This document shows, piece after piece, positions 23,891 to 34,790 of a stretch of 64,000 bases of DNA (positions within the stretch are counted from its first letter, which is position 1; each line of letters begins with the position of its first letter). Location: contig JAMZAV010000097.1 of assembly GCA_024449915.1 (NCBI GenBank), positions 1 through 64,000 on the forward strand, given 5' to 3'. The stretch is from Sweltsa coloradensis. Taxonomy: Eukaryota; Arthropoda; Insecta; Plecoptera; Chloroperlidae. Made by a program: the position numbers and the translations under genes. The notes below the pieces were generated by a model. The model saw only the letters and a list, made by a program, of their open reading frames with translations. It did no database searches and was not told the origin of the DNA.

Positions 23891-24414
23891 GACCCTGATC
23901 GGGTGCGTAATTGGTAATTATACACACAATCCCCGAATTCTTTCAATCAGGATTGCCCATTGCCGGTGGCGGGTATAGGACCGAGTCCTCTCGAATCTGA
24001 GTCTCGTGCGTTACCTTGAGCTGCCTCTGTCGGTAATGGAATCCGTAGCTAAAATTTTTGCACTAGTTTGTTCTATAGCCACAAATTCGTTCGCTAGTAT
24101 AAATGAACATCGGAAGCCTCTGATGTATAGGCACCAAATCCGCTTAAAAAGTTGTATTCTATGGGGGGGAATTAATTAATCTCGCCCTGAGTGTAAGACT
24201 AAAAGACCACAACGTTGATGAACTATGGGTTTGGTTTATATGCGAGGTCGGCAAGTATATATTATTTTCTTAACTTTCTTTGGCAAGAAAATGTTTCATC
24301 TTTCGTGACATTCCTATAGGCTATTTGAATTTCCCCCACATATCAATGTTTCCCGTCCTCGGCTCGGAACGTGTTTCTAGTTGCGTAGTTTTATAGATGT
24401 CGCTCAGGTAGCTA

Positions 24415-24422
24415 TGACGTCA
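24415..24422. promoter_or_regulatory. CRE palindrome TGACGTCA
   Basis: A perfect cAMP-response-element palindrome 40 nt upstream of the first ATG of the candidate spliced transcript. Local GC is raised. It suggests a promoter; binding is untested. Confidence 0.4.
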
Positions 24423-24461
24423 CATCTCGAAGTTGACTTCGCTGGGTGTGTGCTCGCAGCC

Positions 24462-25526
24462 ATGTCCCAGTCTTGCTTCAGTCACCATCGAGAGTTCAAC
24501 CAGTCCGCGTCTCCTCGCGACACATCATCGCACACACCACGGTAAGTCGACATTCCTTGCCTAGCATTGTGATACAGCCCACGTTATTAGTGTAGCCTAC
24601 CCCTCATTATTATTTCACTAATTATTATTAACGTTCTGTTTGTTAACCCCCGTGTATATATGAAAACTCGAATCTCTTATAAATTATATTTTAGCCCTAC
24701 ATCAATTTATCATGTCGAAACCGTTGAGAATTCAAAAACGTGCCTCGTGTTTCTAGAATGATTCAACCGATTTCCAATGAATAACAACTTGATCAACGAA
24801 TAAGTATTATCTATATCCACTCACATTCTAGGGCACTTAAGTTTACCTAAAAATAAAATCGCTTTGGATTTTAATTCGAAATTACGATTTAGATCAATTT
24901 TCGGGAACTTTTTATTGCTTGCGAGCCGTTGTTCAAGGGATCAAGAGTCCGGACTCTCGTACTAACAGCTAACGCCTATCATATGAATACCCACCTACCT
25001 AATGTTCGTTCACGTTCATATATTTTATTTGATTGTGCTTTTTGCTACGTTCGGTTGGTTAGCGCGTGTGAACCGACCTCTCCTCTTGGGTAAACGTAGA
25101 GCCATGCAGTCTGACGAAGCAAAGATTACGCAATTCCTCGTAGAAGGCGACCTTCCAAACTTCAATTTTAATTCGTCGCAGCTACGGTGCTAATCACACT
25201 GCAATGACTCGCAGTACGTACATATTATTGTCTCAAGCTCTAGAACGTATGTTACAGTGGAAACTGTATTTCTTACAATTAAAAATTCTTTTTAGTATGT
25301 AGTTTAGACACGAAATTTTAAAAGAAATTCCTTTCCGTTTTAGATGGAATGTATAGGCCTAAAGTAGTTTCCCTCTCATTTAATTAACATGTTTAATTAG
25401 GTCGCACTAAAATAAGCTGTACTTACTAATGCATAGTAAACATAATAATAATATTATTTCTTGTGTTCTAGGTTCGGCACTCGAGCATTGTCGCTGTCTG
25501 CAAGGGAGTTGTCACCAAACAACTAG
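24462..25526 (+). CDS. Candidate 44-aa small ORF of the spliced transcript
   Basis: ATG at 24462 in a fair context (G at -3) begins MSQSCFSHHREFN. It crosses the intron 24542-25471 in frame and stops at TAG 25524-25526. No signal peptide or known motif. It is Ser-rich. It may be a regulatory upstream ORF, a microprotein or chance. Confidence 0.25.
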
Positions 25527-27327
25527 ATAGGGTGGAGGGATGTATTACCGGACACGCCTACTTTGTGGTCGTCTTTAACATGTCTCGCCACAATCCTGTT
25601 ATCTACAACTCTCCATGGCTTGACTGCAACACTACAAGTCGCGTTCACGAGTAGAGGTGAGTCAAGGTTAATAATATACATGCATGCATTCTCTTGGGCT
25701 TTAGACACTGATTTTCAAACTCAAAATTGAATTAGCATTCAATTGGTACATTCTTGGTTTCTGGATTAGAAATAAATAACTAACTTGGGAGCCTGGGAAA
25801 GCTGTGTTTTACTTGCCCAGAGTTAATTCAAAGTTTGCTTTATAAAATTTTATTGGATTACCGGTACTTTTTTATTTTATGGAATTTCTAAGTTTTAAAA
25901 ACGAATAAAATTGGTTGCCTAGGTAGGCCCTACCTTCGTTATTATGTGATCCAGGTAATGTGGGCATAGGAATTTTCGAACCCTGCTTCTTGGAAATAGA
26001 TTAATGGTACAATATAGAAGCAAAATAGATTTTATATAAAACAAAACTTCCCTGTAAACAATCACTTCTGTTGTTCAGCTGAAAAATTGAAATAGACTGA
26101 AGACAGCCTTATTAATATGTTTTTCTATTTTTCAGCAATTTGCAGTACTTCCAGCTGGTAACCAGCAGCAGAGTCATCTTGGTGGTGGTTTTGCATGCAG
26201 CATAATACGCATCCCCTTGAAATTGGTAAACAACTTCACAAGTACCCCTGGAAATATCTTGGGTCCTCTTCTCTGCTGCCTGCCTGACTCGCCTGCCCAG
26301 TGCGGACTTCTCTCAGAGTTCCAGCTTTGTTGTTCGAAGACCCATTGGAGGTGAGTAAACTGCGCACCTAGGACACCCTTATGCACTTATTGTTTCTATC
26401 CAATTATTATATATAAAATTAAATAACTTGGGTCATAAAATAATAGTTTAATTCCAGATAGTTAATCTCAATTTATCCTTACAACCAAAACCAGTTCTTT
26501 GATTTTTACAAAAATATGCTTATTTAAAGTATTTAAAGTAATATAATTTTTCCCTCTCTATATAGGCCTATATTTTCTAATAAGCATTACAAACGCAAAC
26601 AATCAAAAATCTAATTCATAGGTTGCATGTTAATATTTGCAATGAACAATCTTAATTTTTTCAATTTCCAACTGCATTTGAGACACCATTGGAACTAGTA
26701 CTTCATATACTAATTCCATTTTATCTTTTCAGATAACTCACAACAACGTCACTGGAAGGAGCACCAAGTTCAGTCTTCTCCGCCCACCGCAAGACTGGCG
26801 CGTCTGCTCCTGGACCAGCCCACATCGAGAACTACGAGCTACGTGTGCACATCAGGCAGCATCTACTGCTCTGCAAGTGGTGAGTTCATTTACTTTTTAA
26901 TAAGTGAACACATGTTGAAAGAGTGAAAACTTGGCCATCGATTATAAATTTATAATATCAACCCTTAGTAGCCTTCGCTTGCTTGATAGTTGTTATAGTT
27001 TTAATTGAGATAATTTACGTATATCATTAAAAAACTATATAGGCTAATTAAACACAATCGATAGAAATAGCAGCTAGTACGGTACGTAGGAGAGTATTTT
27101 ATTCCCTGAAACAAGAGGCAAGCTCTGGCTGTCGACGTGGAACACTCCACTTGCATGTGGTTGGACTTGTCCTCCGTACATTCCTTAGGTTAGAGTGTAG
27201 TGGTGCATAATGACCTCTAACAGATGGCGTACTCTTATTCTTAATCCAACACTTAAAACTATTCTTAAACATTCTGCAAATGCTTATACACCTGGAAAAT
27301 AAATATATAGAAAAGATAGGTAGAAGC

Positions 27328-28199
27328 TAGGGATGGTACATGTACTGTTTTTTCGTGATCGGTAAACGTTTTCATGAAATCACTATTTTTATCCTGTGTG
27401 CGACCCGCCGAACGATGTTTTCTTGTGAGTCAATTTAAGTGCGAGCGGCAAAATAGTCTCCTATTTCAACCCCGTCTCCTATTCACCTCGAGGCTCGATT
27501 GCGTTGAGTCGTCGAAAATTGTAGTTGGCAATGAATGAACAAAGAAAGTGGCTCTAGTCGACAGTTTGACACCAGCAGTTGATCCGATTCACTTGCGAAG
27601 TAAAGACGTTGTGTAGATGTAGGCCTACAAAATGTTGCCAAACTACTGTGTTGTAATGATTGCATGCACGGTCGCTCATTTGTCAAAATAAATCTTACTA
27701 ATTACTTTATGTTCAATTACTTGTTTCGTTAATCTTCAATAAATATTCTTACGCCTACTCTGTAGTTGATCACGTCATTTCAATCGCTCTGTGCAGTGTG
27801 CGTCCGGCCACTGGCCAGCAAGCGGCACGCGGGCAGTGCACAGAGCAGCAAGCGCTACGTCAGCCGCCTGACTACTCTCCCCACCCCCCTTCCCATCCAT
27901 CCGGCAACTCGCAAATTATACGTCTTCTCGACTTGTAGTGTTGTCTTCCGTAGGCCTACTCAATAAAATTCGAATCAATAGGGACTCCGGAAGGGCTCTT
28001 TATTACTTGGTGCTTGTGGGGGTCAATTATTATGCAGAAAACAAGTAATGTTCGTAGAATATATGTCTATCAAAAACTAAAAGTAAACATAGATATAGGC
28101 CTAGCGCCTGTAGACGTAAACGTGTACACGTGTAGGCCTACACGCTTTTTTGAGTAGAGTGTAAACGTTTAGTGAAATACACGCTTTTTGACATCCCTA
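27328..28199. mobile_element. hAT-like nonautonomous element, 872 bp
   Basis: Ends are TAGGGATG...CATCCCTA. The 8-bp target duplication GTAGAAGC is perfect (27320-27327 and 28200-28207). The interior contains a GC-rich part but no transposase. It is in the last intron of the candidate transcript. Confidence 0.85.
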
Positions 28200-28361
28200 G
28201 TAGAAGCCTATTAGCTCAACACTATTCTTCCAGATAAAATATCTGGTTCCTTCTAAACAATTTTACTTACAATAACATATTTGCGATACACCTTTAACTA
28301 TCCTTCCAGCCTGCCGAGTCCAACATTACCTGCAACTGAACTCTGGGATGACCATTTGCCT

Positions 28362-28367
28362 AATAAA
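28362..28367 (+). terminator. Polyadenylation signal of candidate transcript
   Basis: AATAAA about 50 nt after the last acceptor, within a short final exon. Confidence 0.45.
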
Positions 28368-28984
28368 TGAAGTTGTTTACCCTCCAAAATATAAACTTTG
28401 TTTTAATCAGTTAAAATCAATTGGTTTTACTTTAAGTCGATTTACTCAAGTTGCTGATTTTTAGTGGGGACTTGAATTTTAAATACGGAGCCAACCTTAT
28501 CGATTCCGATACTGCCGACCTATGCTTGATGGCTTTGGCACAGTTTATTTTGTTAAATTTGGTCATGAAAGTCAGTTTGGTTGCCAATAGGTACTTGTTT
28601 TTTAATTTGGTACTTTTTTTTATCTCATCTCAACTTCTCAAGTCAAATATTAGATATGCAACCACTTAGGCCTACATTAAGATTAATAACAAAAAAATTA
28701 TCACAACTTTTCGTACTAAGTTGTGGGAGCCATGTTCCTATTAGATAAACCAAGTTCCAGGTTTCACTGCCGGTGATTTATATTATTCGACCATAAAAGC
28801 TACATTTGTTAAATTTAAACATTTTCAAAACTTAATGTTTTTCAAATAGAAATTACATAAATTCATAAAATAAGTTAAAATGGACATAAATTCAAGAATT
28901 CTTATTTGAATGGTGACTGGAGCAGTTCTACCAACAAAGCAGATACAAAATTGTGTAGAAAGTTGTTCCAAATTAGCCTTGTTG

Positions 28985-29195
28985 ATTCTGACTTTGCCTC
29001 CGGGTAGATTGTGTTCACCAGTTTGGTTGATATTTGCTATTTCAAATTCTTACCTCTGGTTGGCTATTGTCCACTGGTCGATGGTGTCTTTGCCGGGCTT
29101 CGCTCGGTCGATTTAAATTGAAAGTCTCCTAGTGAAAATCTGCAATGTGACTTGAGTGGGTCGACTAAATACATGTAGATTTATTTATTCCCCTA
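28985..29195 (+). repeat. SINE with conserved 3' tail, copy 1 (diverged)
   Basis: Ends TGACTTGAGTGGGTCGACTAAATAC then ATTTATTTATTC. It shares CTGGTTGGCTATTGTCCACT with the better copy at 31625-32025. Confidence 0.55.
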
Positions 29196-29744
29196 GTTCC
29201 AATGGCAGGGTTCCTTCCATTCATGTAACTTGATCCATGTTACTTAGTAGTTAGTACACACTTGCAAGTACATATACCTACTATGGGCATACTAACAACT
29301 GTGAACGGGTACCCGGGTACTCGCCTGTTGATATTAACCTGGGTAATGAAATGAGCCATCGCCGATCGGGTACTCGGTTGACTGTTTTTCGTCTAAAAAT
29401 TCCGCTCAATTACCGCCACTGGTCTTTCGCTTATCAGCCCGCAACGGCGGCTGTAAGTGATTAGTCATTAATTAGTGTTAATCAATTAATTTACTTTAGT
29501 TGGGGAGTTGAGCGAGTGAGCGACTTTAGACGTTACTGACAGTAGTAACATTTTATTTTTTCCACTTGCTTAAGTTTAGTATTTTAGAAAATTAAAATTT
29601 TGTAATTTGGGGTACCCGGGGAGGCATTTTCACTTATTTGCACAACTCTAACCACTAGATTCAATCAAAGAGTCTTAAGGTCTTAGTTCATATGTTATTG
29701 TATTTGTGAAAACTCTAGCAAGACATTAATAATGGTCCCTGTCT

Positions 29745-29895
29745 GCAGTGGCTCATACGAGGGAACAGACTAGGGGGACGTGGGTTTGAATCCCGCATAT
29801 AGACATGGTTTTTTGTTATTGTCCTTCAATCTCATCTATTGCCCACCATCATCTCGAATAGCAATAGTATTGCAATAATACAGACGTTAAGCAAC
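29745..29895 (+). repeat. tRNA-derived SINE-like repeat
   Basis: GTGGCTCATACGAGG and GTGGGTTTGAATCCCGCA resemble A and B boxes. The body runs to about 29895. A GC-rich block with GGGTACCCGGGTAC at 29300-29330 and GGGTACCCGGGG at 29610 lies just upstream and may be another element. Confidence 0.45.
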
Positions 29896-30048
29896 AAAAA
29901 TAAAATACAAATATTATGATGGCTCTGTATTAGCTCGACAAGAACTGTGCTGTAGGTCCTATACGTAGTTAAAATTCCTGTCAGTGGGTGCAACAGGTAT
30001 TTTCTTATAGTAAATTATCCAAAAGTACACATAGGCCTCCATCTTGTA

Positions 30049-31346
30049 CAACCCTTGAAAATTGTGTAACTAATCAACTCGCACTCGTCTTTTAGTACTC
30101 GCTCCTAGCGGGAAGGTACTTTCGGCGGGAAGGCAAGGGGGGTTTGGGGGGCGGAGCCCCCCAACAATAGCGCCGCAGGCGAAAAATTTTGAGGTCAGGT
30201 TTTATTAAAGAGCGTTTGGTGCGTTTTAGGATAACATAGCGGGCTTAATTCAGTACTGAAAAACTTCAGTATTTATACCGTGAAAACTCGTAAACCACTT
30301 GCAGATAAGATAAGATAAGATAAGAACACTGATGGTACAAATCATATGCGCCGCATCAACAAAATGCCCAATGACTTATGTTCGCGATCGCGTCTTACAA
30401 TAATGTGTCTGGCTGTTTACTCGACAACAATTTTCAAGAATAACATTGAGTGACAGACTGACAGTGTTGCTTGCGCAATAGCCTTGCAAACGAAGGCCTG
30501 AACACTACCCGTGCTGCTGCTGTCTCCTCCCGTTGTATCTCACGCTAGTCATCGTACGGCTCGATCGAAAAACATCGCGTTCTTTGTTCTAAATAATGTA
30601 CGTAAATGTTTTAAGAACTACCACTCACCCACTTGTCAACCAAATTGGTGGGATATTGTTTGCGGCAAACTAAACAAAACGCAACACCAGTCTCGTCTTG
30701 TTTGAGCCACTGAAATAATGTACACCACTGAGGCAAAAGCCTGCCCTTTTTACCAGACTTTCGTTCACTTTTTGAAATAGGCGGTGCTGTTGTTTCAGGT
30801 GGTGTAGATTGTCGAGTTTCTTCGTTTTGAATATTAATCACTGTTAAACTGTTCAAATTTACATCGATTGATTCGGTCGAACTAGGTTTACGCGAAAGCA
30901 CGTTTGAGGTTAGTAATTCAGTTGAACAACTGGCGACACTGGTAGACGGGCTGATCTGATCAGTACTTTCATCCTTGCGCCTTTTTACAAAAAATGTTAA
31001 CTTAGTTTGCTTTGACATTATTCCTATTTCCTACACAAACACGACGAAAACCGTAGGCCTACGCACGAGCGGCGAACACACGCAATCACAATAGCTTCGT
31101 CACGCTCAACACACACTCCGCGGCTCCTACGACTCACGGGAATCACCAAGCAGACTTGCAGTTGCCTGCATGATCGTACAGAAGCCCACACCTAGCGGCG
31201 CCATTCAGTAACTAGATCCGGGCGCAGGGCGCTCGATTCAAATTCTCGCAAAAACGATATTTTGAAGCACGTCCATAAAAGTTACTCGCAAGAGCCAAAT
31301 TGTCACTCGCAAAATGCGAGCGTGCGAGTGGGATTTTCAAGGGTTG
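30049..31346. mobile_element. hAT-like element carrying a transposase-type exon, 1298 bp
   Basis: 14-bp inverted ends CAACCCTTGAAAAT...ATTTTCAAGGGTTG. Flanking 8-mers ATCTTGTA (30041-30048) and ATCTTATA (31347-31354) match at 7 of 8 positions. ACTCGC/GCGAGT motifs are clustered inside both ends, as in hAT subterminal binding sites. A (GATAA)n run lies at 30304-30325. Confidence 0.75.
30629..31018 (-). CDS. First exon of hAT/ZNF862-like zinc-finger protein
   Basis: A 130-codon exon starting MSKQTKLTFFVKRR and ending ...DKW at a consensus donor (gtgagt, phase 0). Residues 100-130 carry WCTLFQWLKQDETGVAFC LVC, a C-x2-C half finger as in BED/TTF-type N termini of hAT transposases and domesticated ZNF862 or KIAA1586-like proteins. 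The middle is Ser/Thr-rich. The histidine half of the finger and the catalytic domain would lie on further exons, which I cannot find before the element ends at 30049. So it is probably a deletion derivative keeping only the 5' exon. Family assignment is from motif memory. Confidence 0.55.
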
Positions 31347-31482
31347 ATCTTATATCTAGGTCACTTCAAAGGGGACACATTCAATGCTGGAGTAGCTCAG
31401 TAGATACCCTACAGAAAACAATTTTCTTTTGAGACCTTTGTCTAAATTCATTAGTCTAGCACACAACAAGTAGTAGTTAGAC

Positions 31483-31620
31483 TGACAAGCATTGGTAGCC
31501 TAGCTAGACGATCTGGGTTCATGTACCAGACTTACAGTATAAAACGTCGTTCACAGCCACAAGAAAATGAAAAAAATGAGCATTGTTTGCATACCTGATT
31601 TCAATTAGACTAAACTTATG
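31483..31620 (+). repeat. SINE family C, copy 1
   Basis: Shares GATCTGGGTTC (B-box region), TATAAAACG(T/C)CGTT and GCCACAAGAAAA with the copies at 32030, 32845 and 33770. An A-box-like TAGCTCAGTAGATA lies just upstream at 31396. Confidence 0.6.
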
Positions 31621-31624
31621 AATG

Positions 31625-32025
31625 CTTTGTGTGGCTCGTTGGCCTTGTGGTTAGTGTCTCTGCTTCGAATGCAGAAGGTCCAGGGTTTTTAACGTCTGAT
31701 TCGGACTTACCGGTAAAGTCCATCAGTTTTTGGGTTAGGAATTTGTAAACGGTGACTTTAGAGCCCTCCTAGCAACAAGGCACATAATAAATTTAAAGTT
31801 GTTCTGAGGTGTTCGCACTGTCCATACCACTGATTGCTATATTTCCTAATACAAAATATTGATCTTTGGTTGGTTATTGCTCACTCGTCGATTGCGTCGG
31901 GGCATACAGGGTTGGCTTGGTCGCTTTGGTTTAATGTCACCCACTGAAAATCAGTTATATTAGTACTTGAGTGGGTAGACTCTAAATACGAATTTAAAAT
32001 GATTTTATTTATTTTTATTTAATGC
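31625..32025 (+). repeat. SINE with conserved 3' tail, full-length copy
   Basis: tRNA-like head TGGCCTTGTGGTTAGTG, a body of about 300 nt, then CCACTGAAAATCAG...GAGTGGGTAGACTCTAAATA and a TTTATTT tail. The same tail recurs at 28985, 45395, 45985 and 60410. Confidence 0.65.
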
Positions 32026-32029
32026 TAGT

Positions 32030-32190
32030 TGCTTGCTTGACAATATCTAGTGTTGGTAGCATAGCCAGATGATCTGGGTTCGAGTCCCACACAAGCTGAC
32101 TTACAAGTATAAAACGCCGTTGACAACCACAAGAAAATATAAAAAATTAGCGTTGCTCAAACACCTGATTGCAATTGTAAACTTATTAAC
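32030..32190 (+). repeat. SINE family C, copy 2
   Basis: The best-preserved B box of the family, GGGTTCGAGTCCCACAC, then AAGTATAAAACGCCGTTGAC and a CACAAGAAAATA tail. Confidence 0.65.
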
Positions 32191-32194
32191 GCCA

Positions 32195-32845
32195 GTAGCT
32201 CGCTTAAAGCAGTATTCACCCGCTAAACTAAAAAAATATATTTCATTCATACTAACTAGTAATGAATTTAGTTTACAAAGTAACAGAAAAATTATTATGG
32301 CCAGCATGACCCCCAAAAAATTGCCAAGCTTGGTTATTTTCGAGCTAGGTCCTTTTGGCAAAAATCTCCCATAAGAAATAACATGGAGACGATCTTTATG
32401 CCCCATGACCTGGGAGGATTTTGATGATCCAAAAACATATCGGCCATTATTGACGTACGCGATAACCTTTCATGTAAATCCGCTACAGTATTTTGTTTTG
32501 TAATTTGGACGAGTGGTTCGGTCAAAATATGCTGATTACCAAGAAGGGGTTTGATTTTGGAATGCATATTTTTTAGTGTTAGTGTATATTTGTGCACAGT
32601 TTTTCGAGATACAATGTTATATAGGGCCATTTTAGATTGGTACGGTGCTCTAATATCTATGTGGAACAAACAATTAGCAAGTTAAAGCCGATTTACGGAA
32701 TTCTCCAAAACATCAATTTTCGGGATATAAAAATTCGTGTAAAATCACAGTTTCAAGATATAATTTTTGAAACGGTCATTTTGTGTAGTATTATGCTATA
32801 GATTATGCGGAAAAAATAATTTGTGGGGGTAACAGCTCCTTCAAC
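32195..32845 (-). repeat. Dispersed repeat B, copy 2
   Basis: Reverse complement of 23260-23890 over almost its whole length, with GGCATAAAGATCGTCTCCATG conserved in the copy's own orientation. It lies between two SINE copies. Confidence 0.7.
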
Positions 32846-32965
32846 AATCAAGCATTGTTAGCATAGCCCTGATTATCTGGGTTTGAGTCCCACACGAGCT
32901 GACTGATAAGTATAACGTCGTCTTTCACAAGCCACAACCACAAGAAAAATGTAAAAAAAAATAGA
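32845..32965 (+). repeat. SINE family C, copy 3
   Basis: GGGTTTGAGTCCCACACGAG, ATAACGTCGTC and CCACAAGAAAAATG. The Helentron-like element follows directly. Confidence 0.6.
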
Positions 32966-32968
32966 TTA

Positions 32969-33741
32969 GTTGGATGAGCGTAGCGAGCGTAGCGAGCGTA
33001 GCGAAGATTCCATTCTACTACACTGGAGAAAAAAATCCGGAATGTTTTTTTTTCTTTCTTTTTGTATTTTTGTCTGTTTGTCCACACGATTCCGGCTAAA
33101 CCGATACCCCGATTGCGATGAAATTTTATGGAGGCCTTCGAAATCTCTGAACTTAGAACTGCCACGTTTTTGAGCGCAATCAGAAAATTTTTTCTCATGA
33201 AAATCGCAATTTTACGATATCTTTCAATTTTTAAAAAATTTCTTCGACTTATAACACCTACATGCTTTATCCGATTTTAATGATTTTTGCACAGTACCTT
33301 TATTTTATGAATTAAGATAATCTTGTGAAATTTGAGCGCAATAAAAAAATATTTATCATAAAAATCGAAATTTTACGGGTTTTTTTCTTTTTTTAAACAA
33401 TTCTTTGACTGATAACACCTACTTGCTTTATCCGATTGAAATAATTTTTTTGCAGAACCTTAATTTTATGAATTAATATATTATTGTCAAATTTGAGCGC
33501 AATCAAGAAATTATTTCTTATACAAATTTCAATTTTACGATTTTTTTTAAACAATTACGATTAAAAAAAAAAAAAAAAAAAATTAAAGTTAATTTTTTAT
33601 TTGATTTTATTTTAATTTTAAAAAAATTCAATGTAATAACGATTTTTCCACAGAACAACAGAAAATTTGCATAACACATGGCAGCTCAAAGCACCAATTA
33701 CGCTCATCCAACAACGCGGCGGGACTTAAGCGTTTTCCTAG
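32969..33741 (+). mobile_element. Helitron/Helentron-like element, copy 6
   Basis: Forward copy from TTGGATGAGCGTAGCGAGCG to GCGTTTTCCTAG|T. The 5' end has three TAGCGAGCG-type 9-bp units. The 3' end has AACGC GGCGGGACTTAA GCGTT, a clear terminal hairpin. Confidence 0.62.
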
Positions 33742-33769
33742 TAAAACAACAGATTACAACAGTATCTTA

Positions 33770-33920
33770 CTATTGCCAGTAGCTTGCTTGACAATCTAGT
33801 GTTGGTAGCATAGCGAGATGTGCATGTGTGCAGTAGCTCAAGTGGCAACAACATTGCATAGACACTAGACAGGTGATCTGGGTCGAGTCCCATACAGGCT
33901 AGTTAACTTTGTTGAAACTT
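33770..33920 (+). repeat. SINE family C, copy 4, with tRNA-like head
   Basis: GCAGTAGCTCAAGTGGCAACA resembles a tRNA A box. About 60 nt on, GGGTCGAGTCCCATAC is the B box. The head is more complete here than in the other copies. Confidence 0.6.
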
Positions 33921-34063
33921 GAAACGTTCGATTATAATGGTGAAGTTCATATTCACTTAACAAGTTAAGTTGGCTGCTAACATTAACCTAAACTTAGCCA
34001 TTGACAGCCCATCACCCAAATTCTGGTGTGCTGCAAACTTGAAAACAGTCACTTAGGTAATTG

Positions 34064-34790
34064 CTCTTTAATTACATTTCATTACAATTAATTACAAAAC
34101 AAAATATAGAGGATTTACAGAAAGGGCTGGAGAGTATGTCAATAGTGGGCAGTATTTTTTTGGATCAAAATCCTCCCAAGGTCACGGGGCATAAAGAATG
34201 TCCCCATGTTATATCTTATGGCCTACCGGTATGGGAGATTTTTGCCAATGGGACCTACAGTCTATTCGCTGGAAGAAGTAGCAGCCGGGTTTTTGAGAAG
34301 ATTTTGCAATCATGTAAAGTGTTATATCCTCCTTTGTGCAATCCTTGCTTGACATCGTCGGTTTGTCCCGCGCGGTTGCCACTTTTGCTAGATGACTGAC
34401 CAGTGACCACCCTATCTATCCCGCCCTTGATGAGTTAACTTTCATATTCTATTTTAATGTTATTATTTTTAACCTTGGCAACCCTGTATGCGATAGTCGC
34501 AAAAGCGTGGCGCGTGCCATGCAGGTCCAACCCTTCGCTATGCTTCGGCTCCTTTATGGCATTGTGTGGCTAATAGCTGACCAATTTTGGATCTATTCAC
34601 GGCCGTTCTTTCCAAAACCTCGGCTGCTGTTTCTTCCAGTGGATAGACTGTAGCTCGAAAAATACCAAGTTTGACAAAAAAAATTCGGGTTATGGTGGAC
34701 CCATAATTTTTCTGTTAATTTCTAAATTCATTACTAGTTGGCCTGAATGGAATATATTTTTTGAGGTTAGCGGGTGAATACCCCTTTCAT
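34064..34790 (+). repeat. Dispersed repeat B, copy 3, split by a MITE
   Basis: Matches copy 1 from GGATTTACAG onward, but 393 bp are inserted between GGGACC and GCTCG. The intact copy at 23760 reads GGGACCTAGCTCG across that point. Confidence 0.7.
34258..34650. mobile_element. TA-flanked MITE (Tc1/mariner-like)
   Basis: Terminal inverted repeats of about 30 nt: CAGTCTATTCGCTGGAAGAA at the left, its near complement ending GGATAGACTG at the right. TA is duplicated at 34256-34257 and 34651-34652. The dispersed repeat B copy at 23260-23890 gives the unoccupied site with one TA. No ORF inside. Confidence 0.85.

Larger units (their letters stand above)
24425..28385 (+). ncRNA. Candidate five-exon transcript, lncRNA or small-ORF gene
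   Basis: Five GC-richer segments are bounded by good splice sites: about 24425-24541 (donor gtaagt), 25472-25656 (ttctag; gtgagt), 26136-26350 (tttttcag; gtgagt), 26733-26879 (ttttcag; gtgagt) and 28310-28385 (ccttccag; AATAAA at 28362). The joined message has no long ORF. Exons 2 and 3 each have one frame open for 60-70 codons, but the frames do not join. I infer a lncRNA or a gene whose true exon set I have mis-drawn. A hAT element sits in the last intron. Confidence 0.5.

Noticed and set aside
31634..31700. Possible true tRNA gene
   Set aside because: A-box and B-box-like words are present but the cloverleaf is not; it continues into a SINE body with a conserved tail.
32069..32669. Overlapping ORFs of 101-111 codons on both strands
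   Set aside because: They lie in dispersed repeat B and SINE sequence; frames are not kept in the other copies.
32848..33198. ORFs on both strands in the Helentron-like copy
   Set aside because: The same pseudo-peptides occur in each copy with different frameshifts; noncoding repeat.
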